A DNA stretch of 64,000 nt from contig NZ_NPEG01000001.1 of NCBI RefSeq assembly GCF_002812045.1, positions 124,001 to 188,000 on the forward strand. Direction: 5' to 3'. A model generated the notes under the pieces. The model was not told where the DNA came from. It did no database searches and saw nothing but the letters and a program-made list of their open reading frames with translations. Source of the stretch: Leptospira haakeii. GTDB taxonomy: Bacteria; Spirochaetota; Leptospiria; Leptospirales; Leptospiraceae. Shown here piece by piece: positions 20,310 through 28,640 of this stretch. Within the stretch, counting starts at the first letter, position 1; the number at the start of each line of letters is the position of its first letter. A program made the position numbers and the translations under genes.

Positions 20310-21371
20310 TTGGCTGGGCCCATAATCCGAACTTATAAAGGCGGTTCTATTATTTACTTCGAGAAAGATCGATCGGAGGATATCTATGTCCTCAGACAAG
20401 GTCGAGTCGTTCTCACGTACACCGCGATCGATTCCGGTTACGAGGTAAAAGAAGACGTACGACTGGGAGAATTTTTCGGAGTCAAATCCGCATTGGGAAA
20501 ATACCCTAGGGAAGAAACCGCTCAGGTTGTAGGCGGAGCAACTGTCTTAGTTTTCAAACTTTCAGACTTCGAAACATTCGTAGCCGAAAAAACTCATCTG
20601 ATTTTAAAGATGATGAAGGTATTCTCCAGCCAATTGCGACTGGTTCACAAAAAATTAAGAGAGATCTTGGGCCAGGCAGAAGCTAGAAACCCTGCATTCG
20701 AGCTCATGAACGTCGCCGAAGTATTTTATAAGAATAACAACTTCGAACACGCAGCTTACGGATTCGGAAAATACTTGGAACATTATCCTAGCGGGCCTTA
20801 TGCCGGAAGAGCCACCGAGCTACAAGATCTTGCGAGAAAGGGAACTCCCTACCCGATCAATATGCCTCCACTGGTTTACGATGCAGCTTCTACCAGGGCG
20901 CCTATGTCCCAGGAAAATCTGCAGAATATCATGAAGCCTGCTGCAGAAAAAACGAATCTGGGTGCTGGCACAGACAATACGATTACTTCTCTATATAATC
21001 GCGCTCATACATTCTTGAACGTAGGTAAATTCGAAGAAGCAGCCGGCATCTTCAAAGATCTGATGGTCCGTACTGATTTCAAATACGATAGTGAGAAGAA
21101 ACTCGTGGACAATGCACTTTTCCAAATGGGTGTTTGTTTCCTAAAGCTGAACAATTTGGATACGGCAAGCAATACCTTCTCCGCTTATATTAAAAAACAT
21201 CCATCCGGAGAATCAGTAAAAGAGTCTTTATTTCATTTGGCAGAGATCGCGGAACAACAAGGAGATCGTCAAAGGGCTGGAATGTTATTCGGCAAGGTAG
21301 CATTACTTCCTCCGGAAAGAGACAGTCTCTCTCAGAAGGCTCGCCAAAAAGCCAAGGAGCTCAGCGCCTAA
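20310..21371 (+). CDS. Cyclic-nucleotide-binding domain + TPR protein
   Basis: A 353-residue protein. Residues 1-110 form a cNMP-binding beta-roll ([38 protein letters not shown] as the phosphate-binding cassette). Instead of a helix-turn-helix, the C-terminal two thirds are TPR-like repeats ([81 protein letters not shown]). It starts at TTG, supported by AAGAAGG 8 bases upstream and the fit of the domain. It is probably a cAMP/cGMP-responsive scaffold rather than a transcription factor. Its stop codon abuts the next start, so it is translationally linked to the Crp/Fnr-like gene. Confidence 0.9.
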   Translation: MAGPIIRTYKGGSIIYFEKDRSEDIYVLRQGRVVLTYTAIDSGYEVKEDVRLGEFFGVKSALGKYPREETAQVVGGATVLVFKLSDFETFVAEKTHLILKMMKVFSSQLRLVHKKLREILGQAEARNPAFELMNVAEVFYKNNNFEHAAYGFGKYLEHYPSGPYAGRATELQDLARKGTPYPINMPPLVYDAASTRAPMSQENLQNIMKPAAEKTNLGAGTDNTITSLYNRAHTFLNVGKFEEAAGIFKDLMVRTDFKYDSEKKLVDNALFQMGVCFLKLNNLDTASNTFSAYIKKHPSGESVKESLFHLAEIAEQQGDRQRAGMLFGKVALLPPERDSLSQKARQKAKELSA

Positions 21372-22013
21372 ATGGATTTAATGCTCGAGTCGATGTTCTC
21401 AAAGTTCGGAAAAACTTTCGAACCGAACCAGATCATATTCTGCGAAAACGAACCAGGAAACGATTTCTTTCTGATCCAAGCTGGAAAAGTAAAGATCACT
21501 AAAACTGTGGGGAATTCCATCAAGACCTTAGATATCTTAGAACAAGGAGATATTTTCGGAGAGATGGCGATCTTAGAAGAACAACCCAGAAGTGCGACCG
21601 CAATCGCAATCTCAGAAGTAAAAGTACTTAACTTCAATAGAGCAAACTTCGAACTATTGATGACCAAGAATCCGACTCTTGCACTCAAGATCCTCACAAT
21701 ATTCTCCGTCAGAATTTACGACGCAAAACGAAGATTACTCATTCTATTACTGGATGATATCATCGGAAAAGTAGCCGACGTATTCTTGATGTTGTATGAA
21801 AAGATGCATACTCACACAGAATTCAAAGAGGTCGTGCTCAACGTAACAGTGGAAGACGTGGCGGATTGGTGTGCCCAACCTGTGGGAGAAGTCCAGAAGG
21901 TAGTGAACCAATTCGCTAAAAGCGGTAAAATCGAGATATACTCGGACAAAATCGTAATTCACAATATTAACGACTTCCAGAGAATAGTCTCTCAGAAGCG
22001 CAAACCTTCTTAA
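21372..22013 (+). CDS. Crp/Fnr-family transcriptional regulator
   Basis: A 213-residue protein with an N-terminal cNMP-binding domain containing a textbook phosphate-binding cassette ([21 protein letters not shown], about residues 58-78), a long dimerisation helix (about 110-140) and a C-terminal winged helix ([37 protein letters not shown]). The intact Glu and Arg of the cassette argue that it binds cAMP or cGMP, not an Fe-S cluster; there are no Fnr cysteines. It begins at the base after the stop of the CNB-TPR gene, so they form one operon. tRNA-Arg lies 26 bases downstream. Confidence 0.92.
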   Translation: MDLMLESMFSKFGKTFEPNQIIFCENEPGNDFFLIQAGKVKITKTVGNSIKTLDILEQGDIFGEMAILEEQPRSATAIAISEVKVLNFNRANFELLMTKNPTLALKILTIFSVRIYDAKRRLLILLLDDIIGKVADVFLMLYEKMHTHTEFKEVVLNVTVEDVADWCAQPVGEVQKVVNQFAKSGKIEIYSDKIVIHNINDFQRIVSQKRKPS

Positions 22014-22039
22014 CAGAATACCGGCGTTCTAAAGATAAA

Positions 22040-22116
<77 letters not shown>

Positions 22117-22123
22117 TCAAACC

Positions 22124-22987
22124 ATGGCAGATTCCCAAGACAACGTTCTGAACCTACTCAAAAAATCGGAAGAATTTCTAAAAAAGAAAAACATACCTTC
22201 CGCAAGATTGGATGCGGAGATATTACTCGCAGACCTACTCAAGATCCAAAGAGTTAAACTTTATATAGATTTCGAAAGACCTCTTTCCGCCTCTGAAAAA
22301 GACGAATACAGAGAAAGGATCGTCCAAAGATCCAAATTCAGGCCTACCGCTTATATCATAGGGAAGAAAGCATTTTTCGATTCAGAATTCCATGTAAACG
22401 AGTCAGTCCTTATCCCAAGACCGGAAACGGAAGAATTAGTCGCCTGGGTTTTAGAAGAATATCCAAACAAAGAAAACAGTTTAGAAATATTGGATCTTTG
22501 TTCAGGAAGCGGTTGTATAGGGATCAGCCTAGCCAAGGCCAGAAAAGAATGGAAAGTGTCCTTTACGGATGCTTCCGAATCTGCATTAGAGATTAACAAA
22601 AAGAATATTCAAGAAATCTTAAATACAGAGAGAAGTTTCGAACTCTATCACGGAGACCTGCTCTCCCCTATTCCGGACGAAACCAAATTCGATCTGATCG
22701 TCTCTAATCCCCCTTATATTCCCGAAGCGGATAAACCGACGATTATGCCTGATGTTGCAGATTATGAACCACATCTTGCATTATTCGTCGCTGATTTTCA
22801 AGGATTTCATACTAAGATATTAACTGAAGCAAAGACAAAACTAAAACAGGAAGGCAGATTGTATCTGGAAACTCATCCTAGATATTCCAACTGGTTAAAA
22901 GAAACTGCTCTTTCTCTCGGGTATTCCGGGGCAGATCTGAAAAAGGACCTTTCCGGAAGAGATAGTTTTGTTCGGTTGATATTATAG
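22124..22987 (+). CDS. prmC: Release factor glutamine methyltransferase
   Basis: A 287-residue class I SAM methyltransferase. The N-terminal helical domain (about 1-85) has [15 protein letters not shown] typical of PrmC/HemK. The catalytic domain has the SAM loop [16 protein letters not shown] and the NPPY motif ([11 protein letters not shown]) that binds the glutamine side chain. It N5-methylates the GGQ glutamine of RF1/RF2. It is not next to prfA as in many bacteria; instead it lies 7 bases after tRNA-Arg(CCT). No separate ribosome site is visible in that gap, so translation may depend on processing of the tRNA. Confidence 0.95.
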   Translation: MADSQDNVLNLLKKSEEFLKKKNIPSARLDAEILLADLLKIQRVKLYIDFERPLSASEKDEYRERIVQRSKFRPTAYIIGKKAFFDSEFHVNESVLIPRPETEELVAWVLEEYPNKENSLEILDLCSGSGCIGISLAKARKEWKVSFTDASESALEINKKNIQEILNTERSFELYHGDLLSPIPDETKFDLIVSNPPYIPEADKPTIMPDVADYEPHLALFVADFQGFHTKILTEAKTKLKQEGRLYLETHPRYSNWLKETALSLGYSGADLKKDLSGRDSFVRLIL

Positions 22988-23054
22988 GATTCTTTTTAGA
23001 GAGCTAGGTGATCTCCCGGTTTTACCTGCTTCCTCCTGACGGGATACAAGACCT

Positions 23055-23855
23055 TCACTCCGAAATTGCCTTTAACTGCCCCCCAGGATCGAAAATTGTA
23101 CATTCTATCCCTTTCGTTTTCAGAACAGGTTGTAAAAACAACTCATCCTCACTTAGAGTCCACGCTTTACGGATCTTCAGCTTATCAAGTGCCATTTCAT
23201 AATGATTTCCGATAGTTACTCCAGTCTTACGCATTTGTATTTTTAAAATCCCGAGTATGACCTCTTTCCCATCCAGTCCAGGAGTAAAACATTGGGTGGT
23301 AACACGATTCAATAACTCTTCGTCTTTTTGAAGCACATCCATAGTAATCGCATGTAGGATTCTCCATTCAGTTATACTTTCCGAAATCTTATTTTTTCTT
23401 TCTAAAAAAGCGAAAATATGTTTTGGATCTGCTTGGTATAAATTTAAGAACAAACTTTCGTTTATAATATAAATTCGAATTAGTTTTAATGAATGAATGG
23501 GGTGATTATAAACTAGCCCAGTATATGAATTAGAACCTGGAGGTAAAAAATCCGGATGTTTAAAACTTAAATATCCTCCGAAAACCCATCCTTCCCCTTC
23601 TTCACTTTTGATCTTGTACCAATAATTTTCAAATCCGTCAATATGTGCCAATCTTTGGTCCTTCTCCAAGATCTTTACTTCTCCTTTGTATGGAACGGCC
23701 CCCATCTTTTCAGAAGAAAGTTTTGGAGCGGAACGTATCCTAAGTCCTGAGCCGGTATTTACGTATGCGGATTGGTAATTAGAAAAACATCCAAATAAGA
23801 ATGTCGTGCAAAATGCTACAGTGAAGTATAATAGAAATCTAATCATAAGAAACAC
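23055..23855 (-). CDS. SH3-domain lipoprotein
   Basis: A 266-residue protein. The leader ends LFGCF (candidate lipobox, Cys about residue 22). A bacterial SH3-like domain follows (NTGSGLRIRSAPKLSSEKMGAVPYKGEVKILEK ... WYKIKSEEGEGWVFGGYLSF, about 33-97). The C-terminal about 165 residues are unfamiliar. SH3b domains usually bind cell-wall peptide, so an envelope role is likely. There are two possible ATG starts (residues 1 and 4). It is convergent with prmC, and its upstream end is close to the glnB terminator. Confidence 0.78.
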   Translation of the reverse strand: MFLMIRFLLYFTVAFCTTFLFGCFSNYQSAYVNTGSGLRIRSAPKLSSEKMGAVPYKGEVKILEKDQRLAHIDGFENYWYKIKSEEGEGWVFGGYLSFKHPDFLPPGSNSYTGLVYNHPIHSLKLIRIYIINESLFLNLYQADPKHIFAFLERKNKISESITEWRILHAITMDVLQKDEELLNRVTTQCFTPGLDGKEVILGILKIQMRKTGVTIGNHYEMALDKLKIRKAWTLSEDELFLQPVLKTKGIECTIFDPGGQLKAISE

Positions 23856-23917
23856 AGATTAGATATACTCATTTAGAATCATATCGTCTAACAAAAAACA
23901 AACGATATTAAGCTCCA

Positions 23918-23950
23918 AAATAAAAATGGGGTCGGTAAATCACCGACCCC
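23918..23950 (-). terminator. glnB Rho-independent terminator
   Basis: GGGGTCGGT (23928-23936) and ACCGACCCC (23942-23950) form a perfect 9-bp stem around AAATC. Read on the minus strand it is followed by ATTTTTATTTT. Confidence 0.93.
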
Positions 23951-23981
23951 GAAGCTAGTTTCGACTCGTATTGGGGAAGAA

Positions 23982-24326
23982 TTAAATCGCTGAGCTTCCT
24001 CTTTCTCCAGTGCGGATACGGATCACATCTTCGAGAGGAAGAATTAAAATTTTTCCGTCTCCGATCTTTCCGTCACCGGTTTTGGCAGCTTTCAAGATTG
24101 CATCAACGGTTGGTTTAACGAACTCGTCGTTTACCGCGATTTCCAATCTTACTTTTCTTAGAAGGTTTACTTGGTATTCATGTCCACGAAATACTTCAGT
24201 TTTACCTTTTTGCTGCCCGTAGCCTTGCACGTCGCTTACGGTAAGTCTATAAATTTCATTCTTAGTAAGCTCCGCTTTAACCTCTTCCAGTTTATGGGGC
24301 TGGATAATTGCTACGATTAATTTCAT
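23982..24326 (-). CDS. glnB: PII nitrogen regulatory protein
   Basis: A 114-residue PII signal protein, normal length. The T-loop GYGQQKGKTEVFRGHEYQ keeps Gln39, Lys40, Gly41 and the uridylylation-site Tyr51; Tyr46 of E. coli is Phe. The B-loop TGDGKIGDGKI and C-loop IRIRTGERG are intact, so ATP/ADP and 2-oxoglutarate binding are expected. It lies 35 bases behind amtB in the same operon, the usual arrangement for GlnK, which plugs the ammonium channel when nitrogen is ample. It could be called glnK by context. A strong terminator follows. Confidence 0.96.
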   Translation of the reverse strand: MKLIVAIIQPHKLEEVKAELTKNEIYRLTVSDVQGYGQQKGKTEVFRGHEYQVNLLRKVRLEIAVNDEFVKPTVDAILKAAKTGDGKIGDGKILILPLEDVIRIRTGERGSSAI

Positions 24327-24361
24327 ATGCTCTCCTTTACTTAATGTATAAATTCAAAAGG

Positions 24362-25675
24362 TTATATAATATAACCTTTTTCTCCGTGAATCTCGGAATC
24401 GAGTCCAGCAATCTCTTTCTCTTCGGAAATCCTGAATCCGATCGTTTTGTCGATAATAAACACTAAGATCAAGGATACGACGATAGAGTAAGCACCAGTA
24501 GCTACAACACTGATAACCTGAACGATAATTTGGTCTCCGCGAGTAACTCCCTCAGGAATATATTGCGCAAGTGCGAATACACCTGTAAGGATCGCTCCGA
24601 TAGCTCCACCAACGCCATGAATTCCGAAAGCGTCTAATGAGTCATCATAACCAAGTTTACCTTTCAGTAGGATAGCACCGTAACAAACAGGAGATACGAT
24701 TACTCCCATAATCAACGCGCCAGTAGCGTCCACAAAACCTGCAGCAGGAGTGATCACAACCAGACCTGCAACGATCCCGGAAGCTGCTCCAAGAGCAGTA
24801 GCCTTTTTAGTATGAAGATATTCGATCAATAACCAAACAGCACCTGCAGTTGCAGGAGCGATTAAAGTTACAACGAAAGCTCTTGCAGCCTGACCATTTG
24901 TAGCAAGACCGGAACCTGCGTTAAATCCGAACCATCCGAACCATAGGAAACCCGCACCGATAAGTGTGTAGGTCAAGTTGTTTGGAGCGATAAGTGCAGG
25001 ACCTTCTCCTTTACGTTTTCCTAATACGATTGCTGCAGCTAAACCTGCGATACCGGAGATCAAGTGAACCACTGTTCCACCTGCGAAATCCAGAGCGGTC
25101 TTTTTGAAAAGCCAACCGTTAGCGGACCATACCCAGTGTGCGACTGGATCGTAAACCAAGGTAGACCATGCGAGAATGAATACGATATAACCGGAAAGTT
25201 TCACTCTTTCTGCGATCGCACCGGAAATTAGAGCCGGAGTGATAAGCGCGAACATTCCTTGGAAAAGGAAGTGAATGTATTTCGGGATCGTTCCTTCCAA
25301 AGTTTCGTCGGTAATTCCATTCAACAAGAAGAGTTGAAAATCGCCGAAAAATGGACTATCGCCGGAAAAAGCTAAGCTGTATCCGAATAATGTCCACTGG
25401 ATTGTGAGGACAAGAATCGCAACAAAGCTATGCATCATTGTTGAAAGAACGTTCTTAGATCTTACGATACCGCCGTAGAACAGCGCGAGTCCTGGGATCA
25501 TGAAGAACACGAAAGTGGAAGCCACGATCATCCATGCGGTATCCCCTTTATCCAAAGTAGGGGCAGCAGGCGCGGCTGGTGCTGGTGTAGCGTCTTGACC
25601 CCAGATCAGTACTGGAGCGATTAAGATCAAGAGCGCGATAAGTTTTTGGGCAATTTTCATTTTCTCAAATCTCAT
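24362..25675 (-). CDS. amtB: Ammonium transporter
   Basis: A 437-residue Amt/Rh-family channel with an N-terminal signal-peptide-like helix and an Ala/Pro-rich linker (DATPAPAAPAAPT). About eleven helices follow; the first conserved block is GDTAWMIVASTFVFFMIPGLALFYGGIVR. The pore twin histidines lie in GGTVVHLISG and GIHGVGG. It imports ammonium and is followed by glnB. The start at 25675 is given; an in-frame ATG at 25660 begins a more typical signal peptide and is also possible. A candidate sigma-54 promoter would place the transcript start about 16 bases upstream, implying nitrogen control. Confidence 0.96.
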   Translation of the reverse strand: MRFEKMKIAQKLIALLILIAPVLIWGQDATPAPAAPAAPTLDKGDTAWMIVASTFVFFMIPGLALFYGGIVRSKNVLSTMMHSFVAILVLTIQWTLFGYSLAFSGDSPFFGDFQLFLLNGITDETLEGTIPKYIHFLFQGMFALITPALISGAIAERVKLSGYIVFILAWSTLVYDPVAHWVWSANGWLFKKTALDFAGGTVVHLISGIAGLAAAIVLGKRKGEGPALIAPNNLTYTLIGAGFLWFGWFGFNAGSGLATNGQAARAFVVTLIAPATAGAVWLLIEYLHTKKATALGAASGIVAGLVVITPAAGFVDATGALIMGVIVSPVCYGAILLKGKLGYDDSLDAFGIHGVGGAIGAILTGVFALAQYIPEGVTRGDQIIVQVISVVATGAYSIVVSLILVFIIDKTIGFRISEEKEIAGLDSEIHGEKGYII

Positions 25676-25700
25676 CTCGAAAATATGTTTAATCCAAATA

Positions 25701-25717
25701 ATGCAAGAAGAGTACCT
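25701..25717 (-). promoter_or_regulatory. Candidate sigma-54 promoter of amtB-glnB
   Basis: On the minus strand AGGTAC - N5 - TTGCAT gives the invariant GG and GC pairs exactly 10 bases apart, with a perfect TTGCA at -12 and GG-x-AC at -24 (consensus TGGCACG-N4-TTGCW). The predicted start is near 25691. Confidence 0.55.
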
Positions 25718-25819
25718 GAGTTAAAAATTAGTTCAAAAAAAGATTAAAAAAACAGAATAGGAATCATAGAGGCCTGAAACGAGGTTTTCACTCAGAAAAA
25801 GGGTCCATTTTTTTATCTG

Positions 25820-25897
25820 AGGCAGATTTTTCCCTAGTTCAGGGTAAATATTGCCAGACCCAGCCTAGCAGTTTGCGTACTTATTAGGCAGATTTTT
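25820..25897 (-). promoter_or_regulatory. Direct repeats upstream of amtB, possible enhancer sites
   Basis: AGGCAGATTTTT occurs identically at 25820-25831 and 25886-25897 (66 bases apart, about six helical turns), roughly 105 and 170 bases upstream of the candidate -24 element. An inverted repeat CAGACCC (25855-25861) / GGGTCTG (25899-25905) overlaps the same region. The position suits an enhancer-binding protein; identity is not known. Confidence 0.35.
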
Positions 25898-25948
25898 AGG
25901 GTCTGTCGGAAAAATAAAATTTTAGAAGTGAAAACTATACTTAGGTAT

Positions 25949-25983
25949 CAATCTTCCGGAAGAAAATTACATCCGGAAGATTG
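25949..25983 (-). terminator. Hairpin spanning the carboxylase stop codon
   Basis: CAATCTTCCGGA (25949-25960) and TCCGGAAGATTG (25972-25983) are perfect 12-base arms around an 11-base loop that contains the TAA stop (25967-25969). There is no strong T run afterwards. It is a terminator-like or 3'-end-stabilising hairpin of the glm-carboxylase transcript. Confidence 0.55.
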
Positions 25984-27574
25984 CATAAGAAGGCTCAATA
26001 CCTTTCGGAGAAAGGTCAGAATACAATGCCAAACCTAAAGCTTCCCTTGTACGAGCAGGATCTAGGACTCCATCGTCCCAAAGTCTTGCGGTCGAATAGA
26101 TACAAGACGAACGATTATCATAATCTTCTAATATAGGTTTTTTAAACGCGGCCTGTTCCGTGTCGGAGAGTGATCTTCCTTCCTTCTCCAATTGTTCCTG
26201 CTTCACTGTGAGTAGAACATTTGCTGCTTGTTCTCCTCCCATGACTGAAATCCTAGCGTTCGGCCACATCCATAGGAATCTAGGTCCAAATGCACGGCCG
26301 CACATTCCGTAATTTCCGGCTCCGTATGAACCACCGATTACCACAGTGTATTTTGGAACTACAGAAGTGGAGACTGCGTTTACCATTTTTGCACCGTCTT
26401 TTGCGATACCTGAGTTCTCATACTTCTTCCCGACCATAAAACCGGTGATGTTTTGTAAGAAGAGTAAAGGGATCTCTCTTTGGTTGCAAAGTTGGATGAA
26501 ATGGGCCGCCTTCAAAGAACTTTCAGAAAATAAAACTCCGTTGTTTGCGATAATACCTACTGTCTTTCCGTAAATATTCGCAAATCCCGTGACTATGGTA
26601 GTTCCATAATATTTTTTGAATTCTTGGAATCTGGAACCGTCCACCACTCTTGCGATAACTTCTCTTACATCATAAGGTTTACGGATATCCTTTTGAATGA
26701 TCCCGTAAATTTCCTCAGAAGGATAAAGTGGTTCTTCGTATGATATTTGCTCTTCTAATTTTTTGGCTCTTGCTCCTAAACTAGAAACGATATGTCTAGC
26801 GATCTCAAGAGCGTGTGGGTCATTCTCCGCATAATGATCGGTAACCCCTGAGATCCTGCAATGGACATCGGCGCCGCCTAATTCTTCCGGAGTAACAATT
26901 TCTCCAGTGGCAGCTTTTACAAGAGGAGGTCCACCTAGGAAAATAGTACCGTTTCCTTTTACGATCACAGATTCGTCTGACATCGCAGGAATATATGCAC
27001 CGCCTGCAGTACAACTTCCCATTACTACGGAGATCTGAGGGATCCCCATTCTAGAAAGATTTGCTTGGTTATAAAAGATTCTACCGAAATGCCATTTATC
27101 AGGAAAAACATCATCCTGCATCGGAAGGAATGCTCCACCCGAATCTACCAGATAAACACAAGGAAGACGATTCTCTAATGCAATCTCTTGGGCACGGATA
27201 TGTTTTTTGACGGTGAGAGGATAATAGGTCCCTCCTTTTACAGTAGCATCGTTTGCAACGATCACACAAGGAGTTCCTGAAATTTTACCGATCCCGGTTA
27301 CGATACCTGCAGAAGGAACATCATCCGCATAAACATTCTCCCCGGCTAAAGCAGAGAATTCTAAGAAAGGAGTATTTGGATCGATAAGTCCTTGTACCCT
27401 TTCTCTTGCGGTGAGTTTTCCTCTGCTCTTATGTTTCTGGATGGATTTTTCTCCTCCGCCTTGTCCGGCTTTTTGGAGAAGTTTACGTAAATTCGCGACC
27501 TTCTCTGAAAGGTCTTTGAAATTCTCTTTATATTCAGGGGAAGACGTACTAATACGCGATTCCAAAACTTCCAT
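25967..27574 (-). CDS. Acyl-CoA carboxylase carboxyltransferase (beta) subunit, methylcrotonyl-CoA type
   Basis: A 535-residue biotin-dependent carboxyltransferase. N and C crotonase-like halves are complete: [75 protein letters not shown] and, in the C half, [27 protein letters not shown] and [16 protein letters not shown]. These match MCC/geranyl-CoA carboxylase beta chains (leucine catabolism or related acyl-CoA carboxylation) better than the propionyl or acetyl type. The alpha (biotin carboxylase) chain is not in this window. It is the last gene of a tight run glmM-glmS-acetyltransferase-carboxylase, 18 bases after the preceding gene. Confidence 0.92.
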   Translation of the reverse strand: MEVLESRISTSSPEYKENFKDLSEKVANLRKLLQKAGQGGGEKSIQKHKSRGKLTARERVQGLIDPNTPFLEFSALAGENVYADDVPSAGIVTGIGKISGTPCVIVANDATVKGGTYYPLTVKKHIRAQEIALENRLPCVYLVDSGGAFLPMQDDVFPDKWHFGRIFYNQANLSRMGIPQISVVMGSCTAGGAYIPAMSDESVIVKGNGTIFLGGPPLVKAATGEIVTPEELGGADVHCRISGVTDHYAENDPHALEIARHIVSSLGARAKKLEEQISYEEPLYPSEEIYGIIQKDIRKPYDVREVIARVVDGSRFQEFKKYYGTTIVTGFANIYGKTVGIIANNGVLFSESSLKAAHFIQLCNQREIPLLFLQNITGFMVGKKYENSGIAKDGAKMVNAVSTSVVPKYTVVIGGSYGAGNYGMCGRAFGPRFLWMWPNARISVMGGEQAANVLLTVKQEQLEKEGRSLSDTEQAAFKKPILEDYDNRSSCIYSTARLWDDGVLDPARTREALGLALYSDLSPKGIEPSYAIFRM

Positions 27575-27592
27575 GGGGCCTCCGGTCCTTTT

Positions 27593-28636
27593 TTATTTCC
27601 GGACCTTGGTTTCGTATAAAATTCTAATAAGTTCTGATTCGGAATGAGAAAGTTCTCTGTTCCTTCTTGCCATGATCTTGCGTGAATCACGAAGAAATAG
27701 ATCTAAGATATAAGGTTGTCCATCCGCCCATAAGAATGGCGGAAGATATCCACTCGCCTTGGACGAAACAACATTACATCCAAAATCAATCACAGTTCCT
27801 GTATTCAACATCACTCCGATACCTATCTTGGAAAAATCTCCAATGATAGAACCGAATTTGATGGAACCTGTTGTGATCTCGCTATGTTCTTCTCTGATCT
27901 TAACGACACCGTAGTTATTCTTTAGATCGGAGGTTGTGGATAATGCTCCTAGGTTAACCCAGCTTCCCACCACGGAATGTCCTAAGAACCCTTCGTGATG
28001 TTTATTCGTAAAATCTAATATAATACTATCGCCTACTTCTCCACCTATCCTGCATACATTCCCTATAGAAGTGTTTCCGGTGATACGAGCATTGTCTACA
28101 TGAGTGCCCTGGCCTATGTAAAGGGGACCTTCTAAAAAGCTAAAAGAAGTCACTTTTGCATCCTTGTCTATGATCACAGGTCCTGAAGTTACATCTATGA
28201 CTACACCAGGATAAATTTTAGCGGAAGGATGAATATGAACGTGTTTGGATTTTCCGACTACTTGGAAATCTCCGGACTTCACTTTGAGTTTGCGGGCCCA
28301 TTTGCGTAGGTCCTTATGATTTTCCAAGTCCTGGTCTATGTTTTTGCCCACAGACTCCAAGGATTTCCACGGTAGGAATTCCTCAGGACGAATGATTAGG
28401 TCTACATCCTTACCATCGTATTCGGAAATCTTTGGATTTCTTTCGAAGAATGTTTTCTCGAAAGCAGGATTTGAATGAGAATACAGAATCTTAGAATCAG
28501 GATACTGCTCTTTTAAACGTTGGAGTGGAGTTAAAACCCCGTCTCGAATCTCGGAGAAAGATCGAATCCTGGTTAAGGCTCCCAAACCGGGAGGAGTTTC
28601 CCTCTCATCGATCCAAATTCTCTGAATTCTGCCCAC
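27593..28636 (-). CDS. GlmU-like left-handed beta-helix acetyltransferase (alternative GlmU)
   Basis: A 347-residue protein like the 'alternative bacterial GlmU' group. The N-terminal about 135 residues (LGALTRIRSFSEIRDGVLTPLQRL) resemble a reduced nucleotidyltransferase-like domain without the LxxGxGTxM pyrophosphorylase loop. From about residue 140 hexapeptide repeats form a left-handed beta-helix (VHIHPSAKIYPGVVIDVTSGPVIID ... VDNARITGNTSIGNVCRIGG ... VNLGALSTTSDLKNNYG). The likely role is glucosamine-1-P N-acetylation. It starts 4 bases after glmS, and a separate uridyltransferase-only GlmU lies at 62788, so the two GlmU activities appear to be split. Confidence 0.82.
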   Translation of the reverse strand: MGRIQRIWIDERETPPGLGALTRIRSFSEIRDGVLTPLQRLKEQYPDSKILYSHSNPAFEKTFFERNPKISEYDGKDVDLIIRPEEFLPWKSLESVGKNIDQDLENHKDLRKWARKLKVKSGDFQVVGKSKHVHIHPSAKIYPGVVIDVTSGPVIIDKDAKVTSFSFLEGPLYIGQGTHVDNARITGNTSIGNVCRIGGEVGDSIILDFTNKHHEGFLGHSVVGSWVNLGALSTTSDLKNNYGVVKIREEHSEITTGSIKFGSIIGDFSKIGIGVMLNTGTVIDFGCNVVSSKASGYLPPFLWADGQPYILDLFLRDSRKIMARRNRELSHSESELIRILYETKVRK

Positions 28637-28640
28637 TACA

